Shown here one piece after another: positions 10,464 to 20,900 of a stretch of DNA of 64,000 nucleotides. This DNA is from Strigamia acuminata (taxonomy: Eukaryota > Arthropoda > Chilopoda > Geophilomorpha > Linotaeniidae). Location of the stretch: positions 8,239,060 through 8,303,059 of the forward strand of contig OX442314.1 in the NCBI GenBank assembly GCA_949358305.1, written 5' to 3'. Positions within the stretch are counted from its first letter, which is position 1. The number at the start of each line of letters is the position of its first letter. A program made the translations under genes and the position numbers. Under the pieces are notes generated by a model, which saw only the letters and a list, made by a program, of their open reading frames with translations, searched no databases and had not been told where the DNA came from.

Positions 10464-10995
10464 TTTCAGCTTTTTCCACGTACTAAATCGAGTATAATCG
10501 ATGTCTGGTTCCGCAATTGTTATCAATGTCATATTCACTTCCATGTCATCGTCCTCGATGTTTGGATTCACGTTCACGTCTTCATTTGGCCATTTTGATT
10601 CGATGTCTGCTAGCCATGCCGGTCTTTTCAACCAGAATGGTTCTTTGGTAAGTTGTTTCACGTTCACTCCCCTCGTAACCAGGTTGGCTGGGTTGTCCTT
10701 CCCTGGGCAATGGCGCCAATCGTCTCTTGATGTATTTTCGACAATTTCCCGCACACGATTGTACACGAACGTCGCTGGTCGGTTCTTGGTGTCGCGGATC
10801 CAATGTAAAACTATCTTTGAGTCGGTCCAAATCGTGAAGTCCTCACATCCGAGCGTTGTCTTTAAAGTTGAGATTAGTCTTGATGCTAGTAAAGCACCCA
10901 TCAGCTCCAACTTTGGCAGTGTTAACTATTTAACTGGTGCGACTCTACACTTTGAAATAACAAAATCAACATTAACCTTCCCATAGCCATGGTGG
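10464..10995 (-). pseudogene. Bel/Pao pol remnant: RNase H region
   Basis: The minus-strand frame has the Bel/Pao block LPKLELMGALLASRLI, the RNase H motif FTIWTDSKIVLHWI and FVYNRVREIVE, then HCPGKDNPANLVTRG. An in-frame TAG (10928-10926) interrupts the upstream block between RVAPVK and LTLPKL. The reading frame continues across the solo LTR into 9049. RT and gag are absent; homology fades at about 10995, so the element is truncated at its 5' side. Confidence 0.83.
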
Positions 10996-11154
10996 GTCAA
11001 AAAAATTACACTGTAATACTTTTTTTCCTGAAAATTAATTAATGAGGTTAACATTTATTCCTCAAAAATCTTTTTTTCTTATTTTATAATGTCTAAATAC
11101 AAATAGTTTTTCAATTATTATTAAGATAATTTAATATTTACAAGTATTTGAAGT

Positions 11155-12080
11155 TTTTGTGCCTATAAAATGAGATTTTTTGTGGATATAAAATGAGTTT
11201 TTGGGCTATAAAATTAGGTTTTGTGGCTATAAAATGAGTTTTTGTGGCTATAAAATGAGGTTTTGTGGCTATAAAATGAGGTTTTGTGGCAATAAAAAGA
11301 GTTTTTGTGGCTATAAAATCAGTTTTTGGGCTATAAAATTAGGTTTTGTGGCTATAAAATGAGTTTTTGTGGCTATAAAATCAGTTTTTGGGCTATAAAA
11401 TTAGGCTCAAAAAAGTGGTTTTCATCAAAAAACCAGTAAGGTTAGGTTCGCGGGGGGTCAAGGGGGGGGGGCGCAGCCCCCCTTGTTAGCCCTTCTTAGG
11501 AATTAAACCTAGGTTTTTGTGTCGCTAAAATGACGTGTTCGCTAAAATGGTGTGTCGCTAAAATGAAATCACTAAAATGAAATTGCTAAAATGATGTACA
11601 TCCGATTTTGTTGCTATAAAATGAGATTTATGTGGCTATAAAATGAAGTTTTGTGGCTATAAAGTGAGTTTCTGTGGCCATAAAATGAGGTTTTGCGGCT
11701 CTAAAGTGAGTTTTTGTGGCTATAAAGTGAGTTTCTGCAGCCATAAAATGAGTTTTCAGGCTATAAAATGAGTTTTTTGGCTATACAATGTGTTTTTGTG
11801 GCTATAAAAAGAGGTTTTGTGGCAATAAAAAGAGTTGTTGTGGCTATAAAATGAGTTTTTGGGCTATAAAATTAGGTTTTGTGGCTATAAAATGAGTTTT
11901 TGTGGCTATAAAATGAGGTTTTGTGGCTATAAAATGAGGTTTTGTGGCTATAAAGTGAGTTTTTGTGGCTATAAAGTGAGTTTCTGCGGCCATAAAATGA
12001 GTTTTCAGGCTATAAAATGAGTTTTTTGGCTATACAATGTGTTTTTGTGGCGTTAAAATGAGGTTTTGTGCCTATAAAAT
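11155..12080. repeat. 21-bp minisatellite rich in TATAAAA
   Basis: Tandem copies of a unit close to GTTTTTGTGGCTATAAAATG plus A, with 20-bp and point variants. It is broken at about 11400-11600 by a non-repeat patch that holds a GC-rich inverted repeat (GGGGGGGGGGCGCAGCCCCCC region, 11465-11482). No coding capacity. Confidence 0.85.
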
Positions 12081-12936
12081 GAGATTTGTTGTGCACAGGA
12101 GAAATTATCTGGAGTGGTGTAAGGGCCATAAAAATTAGCTTGTTGGTTAATGAAAGAAAATATATTCAGTTATGAATCATATGTGGGTGTGTTGGTAGTG
12201 CAAGTGATTATGGAAAATTTTTTTGGTGTAGAATGGATGAGAAATTGAAAAATAAGTGTTTGTTTAAAACAGTAGTAAAATTTCAACAATCATTCACATT
12301 GCATGTTATGAAATAAGACAAGCTAGATGTATATTGTCAAAACATCAGATATACAAATATTCTCAGATATTATTGAATTCCTTTTATTACACATGATTGG
12401 AGAAAAATTTAGTGAATCTGATCTGCCAGATCTGCAGACATTGGCAACACTTTCTAATCATTTACAATTGTCTCAGTTGTATAAAATGGTGCTCTGGGCA
12501 TGTCCACTTGTATTTTTAATCTCTATTGAGAGATTTTAGTTTGAAAATTGGCAAACTTTTTGTTAAAAATGTGACAAATGTAAGAAAATTTTAAAAATAT
12601 GTGCGAAATTGCTGAAAATTTTAAAAGATTTGACATATTTTGACAAAATTAAAAAAAAAATTTTAAAAATATACATTTACTTGTGAAAATTTTAATTGAT
12701 TACCAGAAAAAATATGAAATAGCAATAAAAAAATACATTAAAACCATACCCTTGACACGTGCGAGACAAAGTTTTTATAAATTACCATATTTTTTATTTA
12801 ACTTTTTTACATTTTTTTTTATAATTTTTTTTATTATTTCAAGTTTTTTTAATTTTTTCAAATTTTTAACAAATAAATGCATTTTCAGGCAATAAAAAAA
12901 TTATTCACACAAAAAATAACATTTAAAAAAAAAAGA
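12081..12936. other. AT-rich intergenic DNA
   Basis: No gene recognised. Short frames at 12327-12539 and 12683-12895 lack any recognisable domain and sit in poly-A/T-rich sequence. Confidence 0.5.
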
Positions 12937-13297
12937 AATCCATTTTATGACAGATGGATGAAATTGCCTGAGAAATTACGAGAAATTAAAGAAATATTTG
13001 AAAATTTTGAAGGAATTTGAACATTTTTGAAACAATTTTGAGAAAACTTGAAAAACTTAATATTATAAAAAACTTATAATAAAAATTATAAAATTTTTGT
13101 CTCGTGTCAGATATAGTTTTAATCTATTTTTTTTATTGCTATTTCATATTTACTCTGATAATCAACAGTCAATAAATTCTAATTAATAAAAATATTAAAA
13201 TATAAAGTGTCGCATCAAATCAATTGAATAGGATTAATCAAACCCCATTCATATTCCAAAACTTGTCCATTAAATATTAATTACCTCTCTCTCTCCA

Positions 13298-13303
13298 TAT
13301 AAA
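13298..13303 (+). promoter_or_regulatory. TATA box of CS-alpha-beta gene B
   Basis: CATATAAACTGTATCGCA, 104 bases before the ATG at 13402, in the same context as gene A. Confidence 0.6.
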
Positions 13304-13401
13304 CTGTATCGCAACTACGGCAGTGACATCACAATCGAGCACAGCAGATCTTCCACAAGCCACCAGTCAACTTTTTTCTTCCACGAGAGCATCCGTCGAA
13401 A

Positions 13402-13650
13402 ATGAAATTACAATTCATCTTGTTCTGTGTTTTTGTTATTCTGTCCTGCTTGGGTAAGTTATATTTTGAAAAAAATAATTCATTCACTATTAAGCGTTGG
13501 TGATATGTTATAACCTGATTAGCAGTGAGGGCAACTGAGAGCTGTGAGCTAAGTCGTTGCCAGATAGACTGTGATTCGAAGGTTGGGTATGAAACTTATT
13601 GTGACCAAAATGACGACTGTGCGTGCCGTATAGAGGCCCCAAATGAATAA
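13402..13650 (+). CDS. Secreted CS-alpha-beta (defensin-like) peptide B, 2 exons, 59 aa
   Basis: Exon 1 (13402-13453) encodes the signal peptide (MKLQFILFCVFVILSC). The intron has GTAAGT at 13454 and a TTAG acceptor ending 13522, phase 1. Exon 2 is 13523-13650, stop TAA. Cysteine spacing is C-x4-C-x3-C-x9-C-x5-C-x-C, identical to peptide A, but most intervening residues of the mature part differ while the signal exon, intron and flanks are close. That contrast suggests faster change in the mature peptide. As in A, the acceptor is followed by CAG (NAGNAG). Likely a secreted defence or effector peptide by fold; target unknown. Confidence 0.8.
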
Positions 13651-13898
13651 TTTTAACAATTTTAAAATTAATGTAATTAACTGAAACAAAATAAAAATTT
13701 AAAATGATAAGAATATTGTTTTTATAATTGATTCATTTACTTTGTGCCATGCCTGGCACTACCCGAGTGGTGTTTCTCGCTTTTTGTCGTCGTTTTCGTC
13801 ACCACAGGTCTGGTCATGTGGTGCCGACCGGTCTCCGCCTAGCGGCTACCTGAGAAAATTTTAAAAATGTTGAAAAATTGAAAATATTTGAGATAAAT

Positions 13899-14978
13899 TG
13901 TGGTGACCTCAAATATTCCTATTTGAGTGCGCACCATATTTCCAAATTGTCTTATAAACATATTCAACAAACTTATATGTTTTGTTTCAATGTAAATTGA
14001 AATAAAACATACATTAATAAAATATAAAACAAGACACAATATTACCCAAATAATATTGTGTTTTGCAGCAAGTTTTGGCCCAGCAACAGCGTCAACCAAT
14101 CGCGCTGCAGCGTGCATTGCTTTGATGATGCTGCTAGGCGTGTGCCTGGGCGGAGCATCCCTTCCCCTCGCGCGTGCCCGGCTCGATTGTTGCACACGAC
14201 CCGAAGGCGGCCGTGTGTGATCTTCATGCAACTCGTCATCTGCGCAGCTTTTCTGAGCAGATTTAGAAGTGAGCCAAACGGTTTTGGCCCACTCTTCCCG
14301 CACTCTTGATTCCACCTCCAAACTGTTCACAACCGTGTCAAACTTCTGCCAAAACTGCAAAGTGTGATCTGTGATTCTTGGACGAATTGAGTTTCATCGC
14401 TGGTCTGTACCCACTGTACGGAATAGCAACTTTCTAGCTTGAATTACTACGAGTAATTTAAGCCATTTCTGTGTGTGAAACTAACATCGAGTTTACTCTG
14501 TTAGTTTGAAGGCTTTGTGTCGAGTTTAACTCCACAAGGCGAATTGTGTTAAGACGGATTGTTACGTCGAGCTTGCTCCGTAATAATCAAATCGCTGTGT
14601 GCAAGACGTATTCTCGTGTTGAGCTTGCTCCGCGAGGATTTTTAGTATATTTTAGCAAAGTATTTTAGCGTCGAGTTTACTCCGCTAAAATCCCGCGCTC
14701 ACACGACGCCATCGACGCCATTTTGGAGCCAACGGTCAACTGTGAGTGTCCAAGTACGAAGAGAAACCAGATCGACCCAGTCATTACACTTATTATTTCG
14801 CATTATATTCGGGTGTATTTAAAACGATTAAAACAATCTAATTTTTCCTTTACTCTGTGTAAAATCATTCCCCTAGACAACCATTTGGCCACAGAGTAGA
14901 AGTCCTGTACGGCATCTCACCGACGATTGCTTATTAAATTTATATAATTTAATAAGTAAAAACCCGGATCGCCGCACT
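13899..14978 (+). repeat. 5' LTR of the young gypsy element
   Basis: Begins TGTGGTGACC and ends GGATCGCCGCACT. The terminal CT may be spacer before the primer site rather than LTR, but CT also follows the 3' LTR, so it is included. It holds an array of hairpins with a shared loop (14437-14691). Small frames on both strands here occur identically in the 3' LTR and are not genes. Confidence 0.9.
14437..14691 (+). other. Array of hairpins with constant loop and varying stems
   Basis: Five hairpins share the loop TCGAGYTTRCTC (one has an extra A, one begins TT). Stems: 14478-14486/14499-14507; 14512-14519/14533-14540; 14557-14566/14579-14588; 14610-14618/14631-14639; 14662-14670/14683-14691. Each is 8-10 bp, fully paired apart from G-T wobbles, and the stem sequences are all different. 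Within the loop GAG and CTC can pair around TTTA or CTTG. A sixth, tighter hairpin without this loop is at 14437-14463. The array is repeated in the 3' LTR 11,753 bases downstream. Confidence 0.85.
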
Positions 14979-14998
14979 TGGGGGCCCGGCCGGGATTG
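14979..14998 (+). promoter_or_regulatory. Primer binding site, tRNA-Pro-like
   Basis: TGGGGGCCCGGCCGGGATTG. The complement ends in CCCCCA with a C discriminator and a CCGGG T-stem half, which resembles the 3' end of eukaryotic tRNA-Pro with a couple of differences. It begins directly after the LTR. Confidence 0.65.
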
Positions 14999-15068
14999 TT
15001 TTGATTATTAAAATCCGATTTTTGCGAAAAAATCCTTTATTTCCATTGTTCTTTTTCAATTTGACAAA

Positions 15069-17960
15069 ATGGCGACGCCAATGCAAATTGTAAAACGACA
15101 ACGAGGTCGACCAAGCACTCAGAAACGAGCAGCGACGGTTTTGCCGGCTCTCGAGCCTGAAATGCTTATGGAGAAAATTATTTCTGAAGAAATAACACCA
15201 GTTCCAGATCCGAAACAACTTAAGGATGCTGAAAATGAAGTTGCTAGAGCATTAAGCGCTTCAAGTGCGAGTTCTAACGACCAAGAACTCCCGCCACTTC
15301 CACTGGAGGAAGTGGAAAATACGTTACGTGAAATGGAAAGTGAATCGTCTCACGAATCACCTCCTCGCATGACCATGTTGGATGCTTTGAGAAATCAAGC
15401 ACGCCAAGATGGCGCCCAAATAACGGACGACATGACGGTGGAAGAGATTCATCGCGCCATGATACGACTTCACACTGACCGAGCCGTTTCAAATTTACAA
15501 TTTGAAATGGAACGAAAAGAAGCTGAGCTTCAACAACAAAAAGCGGAGGTTGAGCTTCAACACATGGAACTCAATCGACAAAATGAGGAATTTCTAGCCC
15601 AAAAAGCTAGAGAATACAGATTAAAAGGTGAAGTGGAAGATCTTTCTAAAATGAATACTAGAAATGAACTTTCAATTCGCTCACACCAAGAGGCGCGAAG
15701 ACAGCTCGAGCTTACCAAAAGTAAGCTGGAGCAGAAAAATAAAGAATTGATTGATTTGGCAGACCACTACCAACGCAATCATAATCAACTAGTGAGATAT
15801 GCTGCTGAATTAGACACACGTGCTAAAACACAGCGTACTCGCGAAAGCAAAATAGCTAAGCGTGAAGACGAGATTTTCCACTCGCTGGATCAACCCAGTA
15901 CGAGCGGACAAGTCAAGTCTAGCGGCCCTGCTAAGCGATTACAACCAGAATCGCAAAATCAAATAAACGAGAATGAAATTCTCCGAGCTGATTTGTTACG
16001 CGCTCAAGAAGAGCTTGCAGAAATGAAAGACCGTTTGCAAGCAAGAAATTATACTGACCAATTGGTGCAACCAGAAATGGCTGCGCCAACTGTCCCTATT
16101 TTGACTCCCGAAACAATAACAATTTCTGTTGTTTCAGAGTTAAGTAGCCAATCTGGATTATCGAGTGATGACGACCAACGTTCGCGTCGTCGCCATCGCT
16201 CAAAAAGAAAACGTCCTTCAGATTCTGAGGAACGGAGAGCTGATCGCAATCCGCTCCCTGGTAATCGAAACCCTATTTTTCACAACAGTGACCGACTGTT
16301 GGGGATAGTAGACGATCGAAATAGACGGCATGAAACTGGTATTCATGTTACTCGAACGATACCACTGACTCAACAGCAAGACTCGTCAAAAAGAAGTCGA
16401 CGAGACACCAATCCAACACGCGAACCGCCGGACGGACATGAAAGCCCGCCAGGTGGGGGTCAGTATAGAAGAAATCCACCAGATGGAGGAAATCCAGATG
16501 GACATGGAGATGGACCACCTGGAGGTGGACGTCGACCGCCCGACGATGACGGCGACCCACCCGACCCACCTGAAACACCACATTTTAACACGCCTTCAAA
16601 TTCACAATCTGATTCAAGGTCGGATTCTGATGTGAATGCGCAACAAGAACGCGATAATCGACATCGATCTCATCGACGTCGACATCGAGGCCATTCTTCT
16701 CGGCGTAATACACATTATTACACTGCTGAAGAAATTGATCGATTATTAGCTGATCGTCGATCTTCCGATCGATCTGACGCTACTGCCGATAATGCTGATA
16801 TTGCATTACGACAAAAAATTGCACAATATACTGCCAACAACTGGACTCACGATCTAGTTGATGAAAGAACTATTAGATGGGATCACATCAAACCCGCTTT
16901 ATTCGATGGAGAATGGGAAGCTGGATCCACTCTTTTAGATGAAGTGTTACGAATTTCAAGGTTGAATGGCATTGCATGTCACACTGCTTTGAAAAGAGTA
17001 GTACCAAAAGCTCTTATAGATCGAGCTGAGAAATGGTTTTATTCTAAACAATTTCAAAACTGGAATCACTTTGTAGAGGAATTCATGACTGAATATGGGG
17101 AGTCAAGTGAAGACTTACTACAAATGTGGGATAATCTTTCTCAAAATAAAGGCGAAAGTCTTCGCTCTTATTTAAGAAGGACTGAGGATTTATTGGTCAC
17201 TCTCCCTTATACAATGGGAGATGCAGCCATTGATCGTCAATTCCGACGTGGATTGACAGATTATTCAAAAAATGTTCTACTTTCAGTACGAGCACCTTAT
17301 CCGGGTGGTTTCGCTGAATTAGCCAAATTTATGCGAGCCAATCAAATAAGGATTGACGAAAATTATAAAGCTTATCTACCAGCTGATGAAAAAGTTGCGT
17401 ACGCTAAGCGACAGCAACGGAGAAAGGAATTAGCAAAAGACACACGTTTTGCTAACACCCCTCTTTTGCAACCCCCAAAACGAGGAGATTTTTTGGCAGA
17501 GACTGCTAAGGAATCTAAAAAGGGATCGGATGGGAAAAATCCACATCCAACCCCTAAAGCTCACTTAGCCGAAGTGACTGAAATGGAAACTGCTTCTGAA
17601 CCAGAGAAATCTGACTCGGAACCAGAAAGCGAGGCTGCAGCTGCTTTATTAGCCCGTAATAACGCAGTAGCTCGAAAATTTGGACCAAAGATGGCGCCTA
17701 AAAACGTTACTTTTGGTTCACCAAAGACAGACGCGCTCAGTAGATCGAAGTCGCCGACCCCTAAAAAGGACGAAGCCAAACGTTCAAGTTCGCCTTCGCC
17801 AAAAGTCGCGAAATCGCCTGCTACTGACCCGTGTAATATTTGTAAAAAATTGGGACATTGGGCTAAAGAATGTCCTGATAGGAAATCGAGCAAAGACAAG
17901 ATCATTGAGGAGTTCGAAAAATCGATGAAATCAATCGGCGAGCTTCTAAAAAACTTGTAA
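15069..17960 (+). CDS. gag: Ty3/gypsy gag polyprotein, 963 aa
   Basis: ATG at 15069 follows a 90-base leader. Residues about 120-330 are rich in Gln/Glu/Lys/Leu with heptad-like spacing (probable coiled coil). Residues about 370-560 are disordered (Ser/Arg, then Pro/Gly/Asp-rich). Residues about 585-790 are a capsid-type helical block (RWDHIKPALFDGEWEAGSTL ... GESLRSYLRRTEDLL). A zinc knuckle CNICKKLGHWAKEC (CX2CX4HX4C) lies at residues 922-935. It assembles the particle and packages RNA. The frame ends LLKNL-stop on the slippery sequence that gives access to pol. The long N-terminal coiled-coil extension makes it larger than usual gag (about 300-500 aa). Confidence 0.93.
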   Translation: MATPMQIVKRQRGRPSTQKRAATVLPALEPEMLMEKIISEEITPVPDPKQLKDAENEVARALSASSASSNDQELPPLPLEEVENTLREMESESSHESPPRMTMLDALRNQARQDGAQITDDMTVEEIHRAMIRLHTDRAVSNLQFEMERKEAELQQQKAEVELQHMELNRQNEEFLAQKAREYRLKGEVEDLSKMNTRNELSIRSHQEARRQLELTKSKLEQKNKELIDLADHYQRNHNQLVRYAAELDTRAKTQRTRESKIAKREDEIFHSLDQPSTSGQVKSSGPAKRLQPESQNQINENEILRADLLRAQEELAEMKDRLQARNYTDQLVQPEMAAPTVPILTPETITISVVSELSSQSGLSSDDDQRSRRRHRSKRKRPSDSEERRADRNPLPGNRNPIFHNSDRLLGIVDDRNRRHETGIHVTRTIPLTQQQDSSKRSRRDTNPTREPPDGHESPPGGGQYRRNPPDGGNPDGHGDGPPGGGRRPPDDDGDPPDPPETPHFNTPSNSQSDSRSDSDVNAQQERDNRHRSHRRRHRGHSSRRNTHYYTAEEIDRLLADRRSSDRSDATADNADIALRQKIAQYTANNWTHDLVDERTIRWDHIKPALFDGEWEAGSTLLDEVLRISRLNGIACHTALKRVVPKALIDRAEKWFYSKQFQNWNHFVEEFMTEYGESSEDLLQMWDNLSQNKGESLRSYLRRTEDLLVTLPYTMGDAAIDRQFRRGLTDYSKNVLLSVRAPYPGGFAELAKFMRANQIRIDENYKAYLPADEKVAYAKRQQRRKELAKDTRFANTPLLQPPKRGDFLAETAKESKKGSDGKNPHPTPKAHLAEVTEMETASEPEKSDSEPESEAAAALLARNNAVARKFGPKMAPKNVTFGSPKTDALSRSKSPTPKKDEAKRSSSPSPKVAKSPATDPCNICKKLGHWAKECPDRKSSKDKIIEEFEKSMKSIGELLKNL

Positions 17961-17993
17961 GCGCGCATCCAGACGGTCTAGTGGATGCGACGC
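17948..17993 (+). promoter_or_regulatory. -1 ribosomal frameshift signal (slippery heptamer and stem-loop)
   Basis: A AAA AAC (17948-17954) is in the gag frame as CTA AAA AAC TTG TAA. The canonical X XXY YYZ heptamer is two codons before the gag stop. After a 6-base gap, 17961-17971 pairs with 17982-17993: 11 bp with one bulged A at 17990, loop 17972-17981. Pol is open in the -1 frame from within the end of gag. Spacing and structure fit known retroelement frameshift sites. Confidence 0.85.
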
Positions 17994-20900
17994 CTACCGC
18001 CTCGGAAAATGAACTAACACCATCTCAGATTTTAGATGAATTTTTAAATACCCAGATTAAATTAGAATTAGAAAATAATTTAGTATTTCCAAAAATTGAT
18101 GTTTCCAGTTTAAGGCTTGTGCTGCAAAATGAAAACATCACTGAAGAATTTTTTAAAGAAAAAGTTCAACAAATAAAAGTTGATTGGGAATCTAAAATAA
18201 AAGATGCTGTTACTTTACTAGATGGAAAAGCTAGGCCCACACCTGAAATTGTTGAAAGGTCAGGTAAAATTGATTTACCTGGTCTTGATGAATGCATTGA
18301 AAAATTAATGGCTACAACGCTAGTCACTAATGATTTATTGGACGAATTACCATTGGATCCGCCAATAGAAATTAAGCCACCGCGACGTTTTAAATGCAAG
18401 TACGCGGACATACCAAACAGCAATGATTTGCCGACGATTCGATTGCAGACGGCAAACGGTATGATAACAGGGATGTTAGACTCTGGAGCTAATCGAAGCT
18501 TCATGGCCTACTCCGTAGTAATTTCGCTGAAACTGGAAGATGAAATTCGACCAATAGGACCGGATGTGAGAGTTACGACTGCTTCAGAAGATGTAGTCCC
18601 TGAAGGGACTCTCCTACTTTCTTTTGCATGGACACACGGGATGTTAAGTCATCCATTCATAATTTTAAGAAATAAATATCCTATTATTTTATTAGGATGT
18701 GATTTCATGAATCGACTCAATATTCAACCAAATCCTAAGACCATGTCTTGGAATTTTGTCAAGTCTTTGAAAGAAGATTTACCTTTTGTTCCTCAAGCGA
18801 TTCTTGATCGTTATCAAGAGTTTCTTGATCCACCCGAAGAAATCATGAAACGCGACTTTATTAAAGCAAATCACATGAAAGCTGGTTCCGCCACTGCATG
18901 TCAAGCTAAAGTTGCCGATGAAGAAAATATAGTACAAAGACTTGTTAGGGATGCTAATTTGTCAATGGAAAATAATTTAATGCTTGAAAAAGTATTAAAG
19001 AAACATGAAAAGATTTTATCTCGCCGACCAGGTAGAACACACCTCGTTAGGCATGAAATTAAACTGGACACTAAAGTTCCTATTAGAGTTCCGTTTAAAA
19101 GCGTAAATCCACAGAAACGTGAAATTATCCGTCAAATCTGTCAAGATATGTTGGATAATGGGTACGTCGAACAAGCCACTGGAGACTATGGAATGCGAAT
19201 AGTTCTAGTGATGCGTCCGGATTGTGATCCGAGACTCTGCATTGATTTTAGACCACTCAATGCACATACATTATACGATTTTCCTCAAATGCCGAGCATT
19301 GAGGAAATCTTGCGAGAACTCGGAAGATTTGAATGGGTCACAACGATAGATTTGTCAAAAGGCTATTGGCAGATAGAGGTTCATCCGAACGACCGTGCTA
19401 AAACTGCGTTTTGGAGCCCTTTGGGTCGACTACAATTTCGAGTCATGCCCTTTGGCCTCGTAAATGCACCGTCAACTTTTCAAAAGTTGATAGAGAAGAT
19501 TTTGGGGGACGCCTATCGAAAATTCGCATGGGCATACCTCGATGATATAATTATTATATCAAAAAATTTTGAAGAACACATGATTCATCTGGAAGAAATT
19601 CTGAGTAAACTTGAAAATGCAAATCTTCATGTTCATCCAGAAAAATCAAAATTTGGCAGAAAAGAATTAACTTTTCTTGGCTACAAGTTAAGTGTTCACG
19701 GAGTTAGTGTCGACCCTAAAAAAGTCGCCGCCATTAAAGAAATGCCAGCTCCTTCAAATTTGAAAGAGTTGCAAAGATTTTTGGGAATGGTGAACTTTTT
19801 TCACCGATTACTTAAAAATCTGGCAGTAATGACAGAACCTCTACGTCCTTTACTCAAAAAGGATGTGGAATTTATTTGGTCAGAAATTCATCAAGAAGCT
19901 TTTGATCAAATAAAAGATGCTTTAACGAATGCAGAAACAATGGCCATGCCTGATTTGACAGAACCATTTATTGTGCATACCGACGCCAGCAGAAAAGGAC
20001 TAGGCGCCGCGCTTATGCAAATGAGAGAAATCGATGATCAAAATATCGAAGTGCCTTGTGTTTATGCCAGCAGAAGTTTACAACCTGCTGAGATAAATTA
20101 CAGCGCCACAGAATTGGAGTGCCTAGCGGTAATCTGGGCATTACGTAAATTTCGACATTATTTGGAATTTACAACATTCATAGTAAGGACTGACCATCAA
20201 GCATTAAAATGGTTGATGCAGTTGGACGAACCTGCTGGAAGGTTAGCGCGTTGGCAAATGGAGCTAATGCGCTACTCTTTCGAAATACAATATATTAAAG
20301 GTCCACTAAATGTTTTAGCGGATGCTTTATCCAGATCACCGATTGATAAACCAGAAAATCCTGAAGATGATGGAGATAATGACGAATTATTATCTTACTG
20401 TCCATCACCACAACGAAAATGGAAAATGGGAAAATTCCATGAGCTTCCTGTCTCCACATTAGAGGAAAAGGAAGATCATGAATTCGTCAACTATTGGACT
20501 AAAATTTATGACTCCTCTGAGGAATCAGATGACGTCATAAGAGCGCAAATTTCAAGGAAATTCCAAGTTCCTTCGTCAAATGTTTTAATAAAAGCATTTG
20601 TCGCCAAAATTGTAGAACGTCTTGATTGTGAACCTCCCACAAGGGAAGACATAATCAAGGCCCAAAAAGAAGATAAAGTTTGCCAATTGATGCGTAATTT
20701 TTTAAATTGTAATCAATTTCCGCCTGACGTCACAACGCGACTCCAGAGGAAACAATATAGAAAACACGCAACCACCTTCTTAATTGAAGATGACTTATTA
20801 ATGCAATTTCATCCCACAATGTCTGATGAATTGGGGGAGGATGGGAGAGCACTCAAAGTTTTTGTACCTCAGACATTGAAGTATAAAATTATTTGGCTGA

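Larger units (their letters stand above)
12937..13898 (+). repeat. Segmental duplication, copy B (carries a CS-alpha-beta gene)
   Basis: Paralogous to 4988-5990. Its right edge is interrupted by the gypsy LTR at 13899; copy A continues uninterrupted at the same point (TTGAGATAAATATAAA near 5938), so it serves as an approximate empty site. Confidence 0.75.

Noticed and set aside
12327-12895. Two 70-aa ORFs
   Set aside because: AT-rich chance frames without domains.
13839-14360. 173-aa minus-strand ORF, also at 25598-26113
   Set aside because: Lies in both LTRs, has no domain and runs into the flank; a frame by chance in LTR sequence.
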